A stretch of 64,000 nt of DNA from Paenibacillus sp. FSL R7-0337 (GTDB taxonomy: Bacteria > Bacillota > Bacilli > Paenibacillales > Paenibacillaceae): the NCBI RefSeq assembly GCF_037969875.1, contig NZ_CP150218.1:5394001-5458000 (forward strand), read 5' to 3'. A program made the translations under genes and the position numbers. Below are positions 35,935-44,633 of this stretch, piece after piece. The notes below the pieces were generated by a model, which was given only the letters and a program-made list of their open reading frames with translations, was not told where the DNA came from and made no database searches. Numbering within the stretch: position 1 is the stretch's first letter; each line of letters starts with the position of its first letter.

Positions 35935-36738
35935 CTATAAATAAGTTCCAAAATAATACTCAACCTTCTCTTTCGCATAACGATCTATGCCAAGCCATGA
36001 ATCTACGGATACGAAGTCCGTCCCTCTGCCGCGTTCCGGTCCAAGCCGCTCCTCAGAAGCTAATATACCTGCAAACCCCCATATTTCCATCATAGCATCT
36101 CGTTCATACTGGTTGGAGGCTAATACATTCTTCCAACGCTTCTCTAATTTACGTGCGGAATCCGTCTCAGCGCAGGCATCCACCTCTGCCAGTAAATTTT
36201 TGAGAATCTGAACATCCTCAGATGTCACCTCTACCGGTTCCTCCTTCGCTAGCAGTTCTATATCCATCCAGCAATATAGGAGCCAATTTAAGCGGACACC
36301 ACCCCATTTTACCCGTTCAAAATTCAAAATATTAATATCGGCATTATTCCATTCTTCATGAGTCATTAATTTATGTTCGTTACAATAGAAGCAATGGCTG
36401 TAGCTGGCACGCTCCAGAAGCTTGTCACTATATTTATGCTGAATAAGGTTGCTGGTTAATGCATAGCTGGATAACCCGCTTCTCAGATGTACTTCTCTTG
36501 TGGATAAGCTATGTAAAAAGGCAGCAGCTACCCTGTCCTTCGTCATCTCATGCTCTAGCAAATAACAAATTCTCGAGACACACTCATCATGCGTCATCGT
36601 CACAGGATCGAACATCACCCCTTTGCTTTTAGCATATTCAAACTCTTCTCCTGCAAAAGGCAGTCTTGTCCCGGCAGGCTTCCATCCCTGCGCAGACCAG
36701 AACGTTTTGTTTAATATTTTTTTCGCTTTAGCGTCCAT
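35935..36738 (-). CDS. uncharacterised protein, paralogue of the gene at 28729-29529
   Basis: A 267-residue protein matching its paralogue from start (MDAKAKKILNKTFWSAQGW against MDRKAKTILQKSFWSASGW) to near the end. ATG 36738 is chosen because it aligns with the paralogue start and lies 6 nt after GGAGG; two earlier ATGs exist. Shared motifs are AKSKGVMFDP, VAAAFLHSLSTREVHLRSGL, a CFYCNEH site, NFERVKWGGVRLNWLLYCW and SNQYERDAMMEIWGFAGIL. Its C-terminus (KVEYYFGTYL) is intact, unlike the repeat-altered copy. The gene is more AT-rich than its neighbours, which may indicate different origin or age. Function unknown. Confidence 0.85.
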   Translation of the reverse strand: MDAKAKKILNKTFWSAQGWKPAGTRLPFAGEEFEYAKSKGVMFDPVTMTHDECVSRICYLLEHEMTKDRVAAAFLHSLSTREVHLRSGLSSYALTSNLIQHKYSDKLLERASYSHCFYCNEHKLMTHEEWNNADINILNFERVKWGGVRLNWLLYCWMDIELLAKEEPVEVTSEDVQILKNLLAEVDACAETDSARKLEKRWKNVLASNQYERDAMMEIWGFAGILASEERLGPERGRGTDFVSVDSWLGIDRYAKEKVEYYFGTYL

Positions 36739-36884
36739 CATTTCCCTCCAATTCATTTAATTACGTTATATAGTATTATCGTGACTATTAATCTTTCAAT
36801 ATATGAAGCAGAGGTCACCTTGCTCATCCCGTCACTGATCTGCGGCTCCGCGCCGTTCGCAATATCCGCAGCCCCGAGGAATCT

Positions 36885-37367
36885 CTATCCGCCACGGTGA
36901 GAGGAGGAGTGAGGCGGATTCACTGCGGCGCCATTGGCGGATACCCCTACGCCGTCCGTGTACACCATTTTTCCGCCGTAATAACCGGTTCCCAGCACCA
37001 GGCCGCATGAAGCCACAGATACGGCTATATATAGCGCTAACGGTATTCTCACAAACGCCCGGTTTCCTTTCCAGAGCATCAGCAATCTCCAGGCCGCGAT
37101 CAGAGTTACTGTCCAAGCGGTTAATGTCGCAAGCGTCTCATGCGGTTCTATGAATGAGGTTACTCCGCGCGCATCATCATCGGGACCTGTCGCAATAGCG
37201 GCCCAAGCCCCGGCGGCGGCCAGAAGCCATAACCATAACCCCTGTCCGGGCGGCAGAGCGCGTCTCCTCACAGCGAGCACCGCATCATAGCCGCAACCAA
37301 TAATGATCAGAGCAATCGGGAAATGTACGATAATCGGATGAATATGTGCCAATATTTCAGTGAACAT
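36885..37367 (-). CDS. DUF2231-like membrane protein
   Basis: A 160-residue protein with four hydrophobic helices. The start IHPIIVHFPIALIIIGCGYD carries the HP..VHFP pattern of the DUF2231 family, whose members are suspected haem or redox membrane proteins; two His near the start and HETLATLTAW in the middle could bind a cofactor. GGAGG lies 8 nt before the ATG. It starts 25 nt after the kinase gene, so it is most likely the last gene of a regulator-kinase-membrane-protein operon and a target of that system. Confidence 0.8.
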   Translation of the reverse strand: MFTEILAHIHPIIVHFPIALIIIGCGYDAVLAVRRRALPPGQGLWLWLLAAAGAWAAIATGPDDDARGVTSFIEPHETLATLTAWTVTLIAAWRLLMLWKGNRAFVRIPLALYIAVSVASCGLVLGTGYYGGKMVYTDGVGVSANGAAVNPPHSSSHRGG

Positions 37368-37391
37368 TCTTCAAACCTCCAGTTCTCAAAG

Positions 37392-38708
37392 TTATTGCCG
37401 GGTGGAACCCTTGGTTTCAGGGAGAATGACCGTAAAGGTGCTTCCCTGATGAAGGGTGCTCTGGACCGCGATTCGGCCTCCGTGTCTGTTGGCGATCTCA
37501 GAGGCAATAGCAAGACCCAGACCGGTGCCGCCATGTTCCCGTGTCCGGGCCTGATTGACACGGAAGAAACGTTCGAATAGATGGGGGATATCAGCTTCGG
37601 GAATGCCGCATCCTGTGTCCTGGATGGATAACCCGACCGTACCGTTGCCGTTACGGGATATCCCCAGTGTGACCTTATCCCCTGCGGAAGAGTATTTCAT
37701 CGCATTATCCAGAAGAATGTAGAGCAGCTGGTCGATCTGTTCGCTGTCTCCGGTGAAAAGAAACGCTTCTTCCGGGTGGTCAATATCCAGCTGCAGGGTC
37801 ACTTGTTTCTCGGCGGCCATCAACTGCATTCTTGCTGCGGCGAAGGATAGGCTGTGCTTTAAGTCGAACGGCTTATGGGCGGTATGCTGCAGGGGAGAGT
37901 CGTTCCTGGCCAGCGTGAGCAACTGCTCTGTCAGTCTGTTCATGCGCTGCAGCTCCTCCTTCATATCCGCAAGAACCCTTTGCTGAACAGGGGACAGCTT
38001 CCCCTTCTCCTCCTCCAGAATATCCACGGCCAGTTGAAGTACGCTTAAGGGTGTTCTTAACTCATGGGAAGCATACGCTGTGAATTTCTGCTGCCGGGCA
38101 AACGCCTGTCTAATGGGAACCATGGTCCGGCCGGCGAATAGGTACCCGATGAAGGTGGCTGCAGCAAGCAGAAGCAGAGTAATGGCTGTGAGCAGCAGCC
38201 TCATTTGCTGAAGCAAGGCCTCCTGCCTCGTGACATCTTCACCGATAAGTATGATGTGCTGAGCTGCATCTCCGGCCGACATACGCAGTACAGCATACGT
38301 TGTCATACGATTACCGGAAGAAATGCGGAGATGAACATGGCTTTGGTCAGGTTGAGCGTCAAGCTGCTGCCGGATGGAAGGAGCGAGCAGCGGATTCTCC
38401 CTACCGGGGGACTGCGCAGCGATCGACCACGCACTGTCCGTAATTGCCGCGAATTGGTCGCTCTGCAAATATTCCCACTCCATCGCATGGTCTGCCTGCC
38501 GGCGCTCCTGTGATTCTTCCGCATCCTGCGGGGAGATATGGAGCCATTCTTCCCGGGCCTTGTATGCTGCAGCTTCGAGATTATGATTCTCATCCCTGTG
38601 GATTACTTCGGACAATGCATAATAGAAGGAGACCGCCATAATCAGCAGAATCAATCCAATCATGGTGCTGTAAAAGAGGGTCAGATGCTTGCGCGTGTTA
38701 GGTATCAT
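37392..38708 (-). CDS. sensor histidine kinase
   Basis: A 438-residue kinase with two helices (about 13-33 and 163-185) around an extracellular region of about 130 residues. HisKA has His215 in AYASHELRTPLSVLQ, and HATPase_c shows LLDNAMKYS, DTGCGIPEADIPHLFERFF and GTGLGLAIA. No clear HAMP domain separates helix 2 and HisKA. It resembles CusS/CzcS-like kinases in layout, but the sensed signal is unknown. Overlaps the regulator gene by 11 nt. Confidence 0.92.
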   Translation of the reverse strand: MIPNTRKHLTLFYSTMIGLILLIMAVSFYYALSEVIHRDENHNLEAAAYKAREEWLHISPQDAEESQERRQADHAMEWEYLQSDQFAAITDSAWSIAAQSPGRENPLLAPSIRQQLDAQPDQSHVHLRISSGNRMTTYAVLRMSAGDAAQHIILIGEDVTRQEALLQQMRLLLTAITLLLLAAATFIGYLFAGRTMVPIRQAFARQQKFTAYASHELRTPLSVLQLAVDILEEEKGKLSPVQQRVLADMKEELQRMNRLTEQLLTLARNDSPLQHTAHKPFDLKHSLSFAAARMQLMAAEKQVTLQLDIDHPEEAFLFTGDSEQIDQLLYILLDNAMKYSSAGDKVTLGISRNGNGTVGLSIQDTGCGIPEADIPHLFERFFRVNQARTREHGGTGLGLAIASEIANRHGGRIAVQSTLHQGSTFTVILPETKGSTRQ

Positions 38709-39393
38709 CCGGCTCAGCTCCAGGATTTATTAAGCGGTACCCTCTTCCGTGTACACTCTTGATCAGCTTTACCGGAAAAGGATCATCGACTTTCTTCCGC
38801 AAGAGCCGGATGACTGCATCGACGGCATTCAGCGTTACATCCGCTTCATTGCCCCAGACATAACTCAGAATCCGTTCTCTTGACAATACGGTTCCAGGAT
38901 GCCGGACGAAGTACTCCAGCAGCTGAAATTCACGCCGGGTCAGTGTAAAAGAGACACCGTCACGTTCAGCCTCCTGGGTATCCGGAGTCAAAAGCAGCCC
39001 GCCAACGGCAAGCTTGTTCATCGTGCCCTGAACCTGCTTTCTGCGGTCCAGGGCAGTGATCCGGGCTAGCAGCTCCTCGAAGGCGAACGGCTTGACTACA
39101 TAATCATCTGCCCCTGTCAGCAGCCCGTTAACCCGGTCTTCAATCTCGCCGCGTGCAGTCAGCATAAGGATGGGGGTGTTGTCGTTCCTTGTCCGCTGTT
39201 GTCTGCACAGCTCAAGTCCGGTTTTGCCGGGAAGCATCCAGTCCAGAATGTAGAGATCAAATTCCCCTGCAGCAAACCATGTCTCGGCTTCATCCGAATG
39301 CTGGACCCACTCGCTCAGATGTCCGGCTTGCTTAAGCTTGTACTGGATCATATATCCCAGCTTGGAATCATCTTCCACCAAAAGAATTCGCAT
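38698..39393 (-). CDS. OmpR-family response regulator
   Basis: A 231-residue regulator: receiver with E7/D8/D9, phospho-acceptor D51 (YILDWMLPGKTG), TARG and KPFAFEELLARI, then a winged-helix DNA-binding domain (FTLTRREFQLLEYFVRHPGTVLSRERILSYVWG and IKSVHGRGYRLI). It is the first gene of the operon with the kinase and the DUF2231-like gene. Confidence 0.94.
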   Translation of the reverse strand: MRILLVEDDSKLGYMIQYKLKQAGHLSEWVQHSDEAETWFAAGEFDLYILDWMLPGKTGLELCRQQRTRNDNTPILMLTARGEIEDRVNGLLTGADDYVVKPFAFEELLARITALDRRKQVQGTMNKLAVGGLLLTPDTQEAERDGVSFTLTRREFQLLEYFVRHPGTVLSRERILSYVWGNEADVTLNAVDAVIRLLRKKVDDPFPVKLIKSVHGRGYRLINPGAEPDDT

Positions 39394-39556
39394 AGCAGCA
39401 AGCCCGCTTTCTTCATTGAATGATTATGGATACCGCTCCCGCGCAGTTCCTGTAAGACCCAGTATAGCCGTTATTAATGAAAAAATAATGAAATTCCAAG
39501 CACAAAAAGAGATAAAGAACCTCTATGTGCAATAAAGGCTCCTTATCCCGGTTAGG

Positions 39557-41359
39557 TTAAAGTATGAGGCTCAAGCTGTCCGCAGAATCAACAATAAATA
39601 CCGGCACGGCAGCTTCGCCGAGATCAGTCTCCACCGAGCCATAGCCATTCTCAAATTGGCCGCTGATGACGGCGGAGCCGGTATACGGAGGCACCTGGCC
39701 TTGAAGAAGCAGGTAACGTCCATTTGCGAGCGCAACGGTTCTTCCGGCAGAGTCGAGGATAATCTCACAGGAGAACATCACCTTCTCATTGAGATGAAGC
39801 TCAAGCTGTGCCGCATCAATTGGAGTATAGGCGGCGGCCTCCTGGTAGAGCTCCGTGAATTCATAACTTCCGTTCACCTGGCGGAAAATAGCTGTCCGGC
39901 CATCGGCCCCATCGGTCAGATCGTTGTCCGCAACGCGGATGGAGCCATCCTCCGCCATAAGCTCATAGCTGCTGCCCGTGAAGCTGAACAGCAGGGAGAT
40001 ACCTTCCGGCCGGATGGCATAGCCTGTGAAGGTGCTGCGTCCGTCAGTCTCACCGCTGTTAGCTACAACTACTGGAACTTCGGAGTAAGCGGATAACGGC
40101 TCGTCAAAAGAAAGAGCGCTCAGCATCCCCGAACCCGGGACTACCTCCCCGGTCCGGGTGGAGACCGTGCCGTCCCCGCCCATCTCGGCGTAGACCAGCT
40201 TGCCGCCAGCATCTACTCCAGCTACGGCTACCTTGGCACCGTACTTGTCAGTAACGGACGCTGTAAGGGAGTAGCTGCCCGGCACTTCGCCGCCCGGCAG
40301 CAGCCGTACCGGCTCGGCGGTATTCCAGGCCAGCGTTGCGGCTGCGGTCTCCGCCGAGGTATCCTGCACCGGAGCCAGCTCGGCATAGAGCCTGATGGCA
40401 TCCGCATACCGGCCGCCGCGCACATGGCGCGTGCCCTCACGGAGCAGCCGGGCGATGCTGTTATCGATCAGCTTCAGCACCTTGGAGCTGGTGATGCCGG
40501 CAGATGCCGCATAGCTGCGGTAGCGGGCAGCATGTCCGGCGAAGACTGCGGTGAGGTCACCATCCAGATCCTTGTTCAGGATGAGCGAAGCGCTCTCCTG
40601 AACCTGCTTGTTAAGCCAAGGCGCGGTATAACTATGATTCTTATAAGCTTCTTCCATAGAGAGGGCGCTCTCCAGCATAGGCCCGAAGCTTCCGGCTGCG
40701 GCCAGAGCCTTGAGCCCCGCGGTATCATAGGCCTTGAAGCTCGCAGCGAGCAGCTTATCCTTGGCGGCGGTTCCCCCGTAATAGTCTGCCGGAATCTGCA
40801 GCAGGCTCCATTTGAGACTGTCCGTACTGTCGCTGCCCGTCCCGGAATCTGCCCTCTTAGTCGAACCTGCGGTAAGTCCGGCCAGATACTCATCCTTGAA
40901 CTGCCGGAACCCGGCTGTCATCTTGTCTGAGACGCCTGAATCCGCCGAGAGCTGGCGATAATAGGCTTCATAGGGACCGCCCGGCGTCATATACTTGCTC
41001 TTCAGGCTGAGCAGGTAGGCATAGCTCTCCATCATCCCTGCGAAATCCTTCACAGTCAGCTGGTCCGCAAGCGTTAAGGACAGTCTGCTTAGACTGCTGC
41101 GGATGCCCGTTATGGGAGCCAGCTCTGCCAGTCTTGCCGATATTTCTTCTTCTTTATAAGAAATCGCGTGGTTGGCCGCTGCTTGGCGGTACCGGTTCTC
41201 GGCGGCGATAAGCTCCCCGGCAGCGTACAATTCACCGGCTTCTTGTACATCCTTAAGCTTATTTTTAATCCCCAGCGCCTTCTGTCCCAGCGGGAGCAGC
41301 ATCAAAATACACAGAATAATCATAATATTCCGCAGGGTTACAGCCCGTATGATCGTCAT
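39557..41359 (-). CDS. membrane-anchored protein of unknown function, 600 residues (tubulin-GTPase locus, minus arm)
   Basis: One N-terminal helix (about 8-28) leads to a helical, TPR-like outer region (about 30-330; QEAGELYAAGELIAAENRYRQ and RHVRGGRYADAIRLYAEL read like TPR helices). A beta-rich C-terminal half follows (about 345-600) with repeated Gly/Asp-containing strands that suggest a propeller or stacked beta domain. AAAGGGG lies about 8 nt before the ATG. It is the distal gene of a three-gene minus-strand group divergent from the vWA-tubulin genes. No family recognised. The most plausible role is an extracytoplasmic partner of that system, inferred from position. Confidence 0.8.
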   Translation of the reverse strand: MTIIRAVTLRNIMIILCILMLLPLGQKALGIKNKLKDVQEAGELYAAGELIAAENRYRQAAANHAISYKEEEISARLAELAPITGIRSSLSRLSLTLADQLTVKDFAGMMESYAYLLSLKSKYMTPGGPYEAYYRQLSADSGVSDKMTAGFRQFKDEYLAGLTAGSTKRADSGTGSDSTDSLKWSLLQIPADYYGGTAAKDKLLAASFKAYDTAGLKALAAAGSFGPMLESALSMEEAYKNHSYTAPWLNKQVQESASLILNKDLDGDLTAVFAGHAARYRSYAASAGITSSKVLKLIDNSIARLLREGTRHVRGGRYADAIRLYAELAPVQDTSAETAAATLAWNTAEPVRLLPGGEVPGSYSLTASVTDKYGAKVAVAGVDAGGKLVYAEMGGDGTVSTRTGEVVPGSGMLSALSFDEPLSAYSEVPVVVANSGETDGRSTFTGYAIRPEGISLLFSFTGSSYELMAEDGSIRVADNDLTDGADGRTAIFRQVNGSYEFTELYQEAAAYTPIDAAQLELHLNEKVMFSCEIILDSAGRTVALANGRYLLLQGQVPPYTGSAVISGQFENGYGSVETDLGEAAVPVFIVDSADSLSLIL

Positions 41360-41414
41360 ATAATATAGCCCCTTTATTCATAGATAAGGATAGAGCGGCA
41401 GTCCGCTTCTAACC

Positions 41415-42338
41415 TTATACTTCAGGGTCCCAGCGGTACTTAAGCTCACGGATCTCCTCTACCTTGGCATCCAGGCCGTTCCACGGCTCATAAGGGTTCG
41501 CGGCAATGAGTCTGGATAAGCGCAGGAACCGGTCCTTGGGCAGCTCCTGCACATAGCGGCCGATCATGCCGGAGTAGAGCAGCGCGTATCGCTTCATGCG
41601 GACCGCAGCACTGGCAACGGCGGCCATAATGACCAGCCCCGTATCCATTTCGAGAATCTGCACCTCGTAATTCTTGACATAGCGCAGGGTGCGGTCTTTG
41701 ATCAGCTCGGGGCGGACCCTGGCGATCTCCCCGATATATTCAGCCAGCAGCGGCTCGAAGTCCTTCAGCAGCAGCTGCTCCAGCTCCAGCGTCATGTCCT
41801 TGCGCAGCTGGAAGCCGTGCAGCAGGGCGACACGCTGGCGGGAGATCCGGTCTCCGCGCAGCAGCACGGAGATCTCGCGCAGCTTCTCATAAGCGAGCAC
41901 ATCATTCTCGCGCAGGACCGTCACGGCTTCCTGGCGGTTCAGCTCCAGATCTTCCTTGATGCTATAGATATTACGGCCAAGCAGTTTGTTCAGCGCATAC
42001 AGATTTTCGTTCTGCCGTACTTTTCGCTGCGTATAGTAGACCAGTCCGGCTAATACGAGACCGCCTGTGCCGCACAGCACCATCTGCTGCAGATTCTGTC
42101 CGAAATAGATTCCGGCCAGGGTCAGCAGGAGAATAACGAGCAGCCGGGTCTGTACCCTGCGCCCGGCCTGGGACACTGCATACTTCTCCACCGGAGTCAG
42201 CGAAGCGCGGCCGCAGCGGGTGCAGCGTTCCTCGCCCAGCGCGGTGTAACGGTGACAGCGGCGGCAGATGCGCAGCTTCTCGAAGGCGTAACGGGGGCCT
42301 TTGAAGGGACGGAAGATCACCGGTTTCTTTTTACTCAC
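41415..42338 (-). CDS. zinc-ribbon membrane protein of unknown function (tubulin-GTPase locus, minus arm)
   Basis: A 307-residue protein starting at GTG 42338 behind GGAGGAG. A cytoplasmic zinc ribbon at about 25-43 (CRRCHRY and CTRCGR) is followed by two helices (about 65-102) and a charged helical domain to the end, with coiled-coil character at about 105-160. It overlaps the 50-residue gene upstream by 8 nt. A similar pair of CxxC knuckles is found in the GTPase on the opposite arm. Unknown family; likely an adaptor at the membrane. Confidence 0.8.
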   Translation of the reverse strand: MSKKKPVIFRPFKGPRYAFEKLRICRRCHRYTALGEERCTRCGRASLTPVEKYAVSQAGRRVQTRLLVILLLTLAGIYFGQNLQQMVLCGTGGLVLAGLVYYTQRKVRQNENLYALNKLLGRNIYSIKEDLELNRQEAVTVLRENDVLAYEKLREISVLLRGDRISRQRVALLHGFQLRKDMTLELEQLLLKDFEPLLAEYIGEIARVRPELIKDRTLRYVKNYEVQILEMDTGLVIMAAVASAAVRMKRYALLYSGMIGRYVQELPKDRFLRLSRLIAANPYEPWNGLDAKVEEIRELKYRWDPEV

Positions 42339-42483
42339 GGGCCGTATCTCCTCCGTTCAATGCAGCCAGCAGGCGCTCGTCGATATCCTCGCGGGTGAGC
42401 GGCTTCCGCTGGCGGGAAGCATATAGAATGATCTGAATCACAGCATAGAGAAACGTTATCCCGAGTATGGCGTATGTAATCAT
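42331..42483 (-). CDS. small single-helix membrane protein, 50 residues
   Basis: Short gene not obvious by length: MITYAILGITFLYAVIQIIL then YASRQRKPLTREDIDERLLA and a short acidic end. AAAGGAAG lies 7 nt before the ATG at 42483. One N-terminal helix (about 3-22), then a basic and acidic cytoplasmic tail. Its stop overlaps the GTG start of the zinc-ribbon gene, so translation is coupled. It is the first gene of the minus arm and faces the vWA gene over a 244-nt divergent gap. Confidence 0.75.
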   Translation of the reverse strand: MITYAILGITFLYAVIQIILYASRQRKPLTREDIDERLLAALNGGDTARE

Positions 42484-42727
42484 GGAACTCTTCCTTTCTG
42501 CTCTGGTTACGGTCTTTTAATCAAATATTCAGGAAAGCGGCGTATACTTAGAATAGTCTATCCGGCTCAGGATGGCGATTGCCACTAGCGGAAGTGCCGG
42601 TCCAGCGGTCACTATGTTGAAGTTTACAAGGTTTAATTATATCATAATGGCATGCTATTGACAGAATTTAGCTATGCGTTACGGATCTGCCATATCCGCC
42701 TAATTTCACACAAGAGGAGCCCTATTT

Positions 42728-44548
42728 ATGCTTCGTAACGAACGTTATTTCAGCAAGGCCAAGAATAGACTGCAGCGCATATTGCCTGTATTGCTCATGA
42801 TCTTATGCATCACTGTATCTCCATATGCTGCTTCGCGAGCCAGCGCGGCTTCAGCCGCACCGTCACATATTGACGCTGTGCTGCTGATCGATGTCAGCAA
42901 CTCGATGAACAAGAGCGACAAGAACAAGATAGCCAATGAAGCGATGAAGATGTTCATAGATATGCTGTCCACCCAAGGCGATAAGGTAGGCATTGTGGCC
43001 TACACCGATAAGGTACAGCGCGAGAAGGCGCTGCTCGGCATCAAATCCGCCGGCGACAAGGAGGATCTGAAGAATTTCATCGACGGGCTTAGCCGCGGAC
43101 CCTACACAGACCTGGCGGTCGGGATGGAAGAAGCAGTGAAGGTGCTGGAGAACGGCAGCGATCCCGCCCATGAGCCAATGATTGTCATGCTGGCGGACGG
43201 CAACAATGACCTGAATGAAGCCAGCGGCCGGAAGCAGTCCGATTCCGACAAGGAGCTGAAGGCAGCAGTAGAGTCTGCCAAGCAGAAGGGGTATCCCGTA
43301 TATACCATAGGGCTGAATGCAGACGGCAAGCTGAACAAGAATATTCTGGCCGGACTGTCCGCCGAGACAGGCGGCAAGGCGTTCACCACGAATTCTGCCG
43401 ATGATCTGCCGCAGATTCTCAGCGAGATTTTTGCCAGCCACTTGAAGCTGAAGGTGGTGCCGGTGCCGTCCATTACGGCAAACGGCGATTATCAGGACGT
43501 AACGGTGAACGTGCCGAACAGCAGCGTGCTGGAAGCGAATATCTCCATTATGTCCTCGAAGCCGGTGACGGCGAAGCTGAGCGATCCTTCCGGCAAGGAA
43601 GTTGCTATTCCCTCGGATAAGGTGTTGCTGTCGAAGTCGTCCACCTACACCCTGATCAAGCTGCTCGCGCCGGAGCAGGGGGACTGGAAGCTCCAGGTCA
43701 AGGGTGTGCCGAAGGATAAGATCGATATTAATCTGGTGTTCAACTACGATCTGGAGCTGAAGCTGGATGCTCTGCCAGCCAAGTCTTACGGCAAAGGCGA
43801 CAAGGTGGAGATCTCTTCCCATCTGTACAGCAACGGGGCGGAGGTAACGGAAGGCAGCCTGTATCAGGAGATGAAGGCGGTGCTGCTGGCAACTGATGTC
43901 GATACCGGCCAGGTGCAGGAGATTCCGCTGGACAATTCGGGTGCTGCGTTTAAGGGCACTTTTGAGATACAAGACAGTCATGAATATAAGCTGAAGGTCC
44001 GGGCCGAGGAGAGCAGCTTCTACCGCGAGAGCGACGAGCTGACGATCAATGCCAAGACGGGAACGGTGGCGACTACCCCGCCGTCAGCAGGCACTCCTGC
44101 GGGCGAAGAGCCTGCTGAGGAGAAGACCTCGAACGCGCTGTACTATATCATCGGCGGTATTGTGCTGCTGCTGGCTGCTGCTGCCGCATTCTGGCTGCTG
44201 CGCAGTAAGGCTAACCGGGGGTTCGTCGGACAACTGGTAGTGGAAGTGGTGGACGGCAACACCGGAGAGAAAACCTATCCGCAGTACAAGAAGCTCGCCG
44301 CCTTCCGCGGCAAGTTCACTCTGCACCAGCTCCTGCAGCTTGCTCCTGAACTTAAGGAGAGCGAAAAGCTGGTCTTCACCCCGGGAACCCATGACCGGCT
44401 CCTGCTGCGCGGGGGCGAAGGGATCTCGGTGGAACGCTCAGGGCGTGCTGCTGATACCTCGCGGGGCCTGGAGCTGAAGAGCGGGGACCGGGTAACAGTC
44501 TCTCTGCAGACGGTAGACAAGACGATTCTATTGGAATATTTGATCTGA
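42728..44548 (+). CDS. vWA-domain membrane protein (tubulin-GTPase locus, plus arm)
   Basis: A 606-residue protein with a signal-peptide-like helix (about 17-40), a von Willebrand A domain from about 48 with the metal site D55-x-S57-x-S59 (IDVSNSMNKSD), LADGNNDLNEAS and YTIGLNADGKLN, then beta-sandwich domains to about 450 (LSDPSGKEVAIPSDK; YKLKVRAEESSFY). A Pro/Thr/Glu linker precedes a second helix (about 472-492; YYIIGGIVLLLAAAAAFWLL). The last 110 residues are a cytoplasmic beta domain. The bulk is therefore outside the cell. AGAGGAG lies 8 nt before the ATG. First gene of the plus arm. Role inferred as surface sensor or binding module. Confidence 0.88.
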   Translation: MLRNERYFSKAKNRLQRILPVLLMILCITVSPYAASRASAASAAPSHIDAVLLIDVSNSMNKSDKNKIANEAMKMFIDMLSTQGDKVGIVAYTDKVQREKALLGIKSAGDKEDLKNFIDGLSRGPYTDLAVGMEEAVKVLENGSDPAHEPMIVMLADGNNDLNEASGRKQSDSDKELKAAVESAKQKGYPVYTIGLNADGKLNKNILAGLSAETGGKAFTTNSADDLPQILSEIFASHLKLKVVPVPSITANGDYQDVTVNVPNSSVLEANISIMSSKPVTAKLSDPSGKEVAIPSDKVLLSKSSTYTLIKLLAPEQGDWKLQVKGVPKDKIDINLVFNYDLELKLDALPAKSYGKGDKVEISSHLYSNGAEVTEGSLYQEMKAVLLATDVDTGQVQEIPLDNSGAAFKGTFEIQDSHEYKLKVRAEESSFYRESDELTINAKTGTVATTPPSAGTPAGEEPAEEKTSNALYYIIGGIVLLLAAAAAFWLLRSKANRGFVGQLVVEVVDGNTGEKTYPQYKKLAAFRGKFTLHQLLQLAPELKESEKLVFTPGTHDRLLLRGGEGISVERSGRAADTSRGLELKSGDRVTVSLQTVDKTILLEYLI

Positions 44549-44633
44549 TAAGCAGGCTAAGTGTATGCTCCCGAAGCGATTATATGAAGTGATTCGGGCT
44601 GCATAGGCTATCACAACTTTTGGGGGAGAACCT

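Noticed and set aside
42863..43981. 372-codon open frame opposite the first vWA gene
   Set aside because: Leu/His/Gln-rich translation typical of an antisense frame, with no ribosome binding site.
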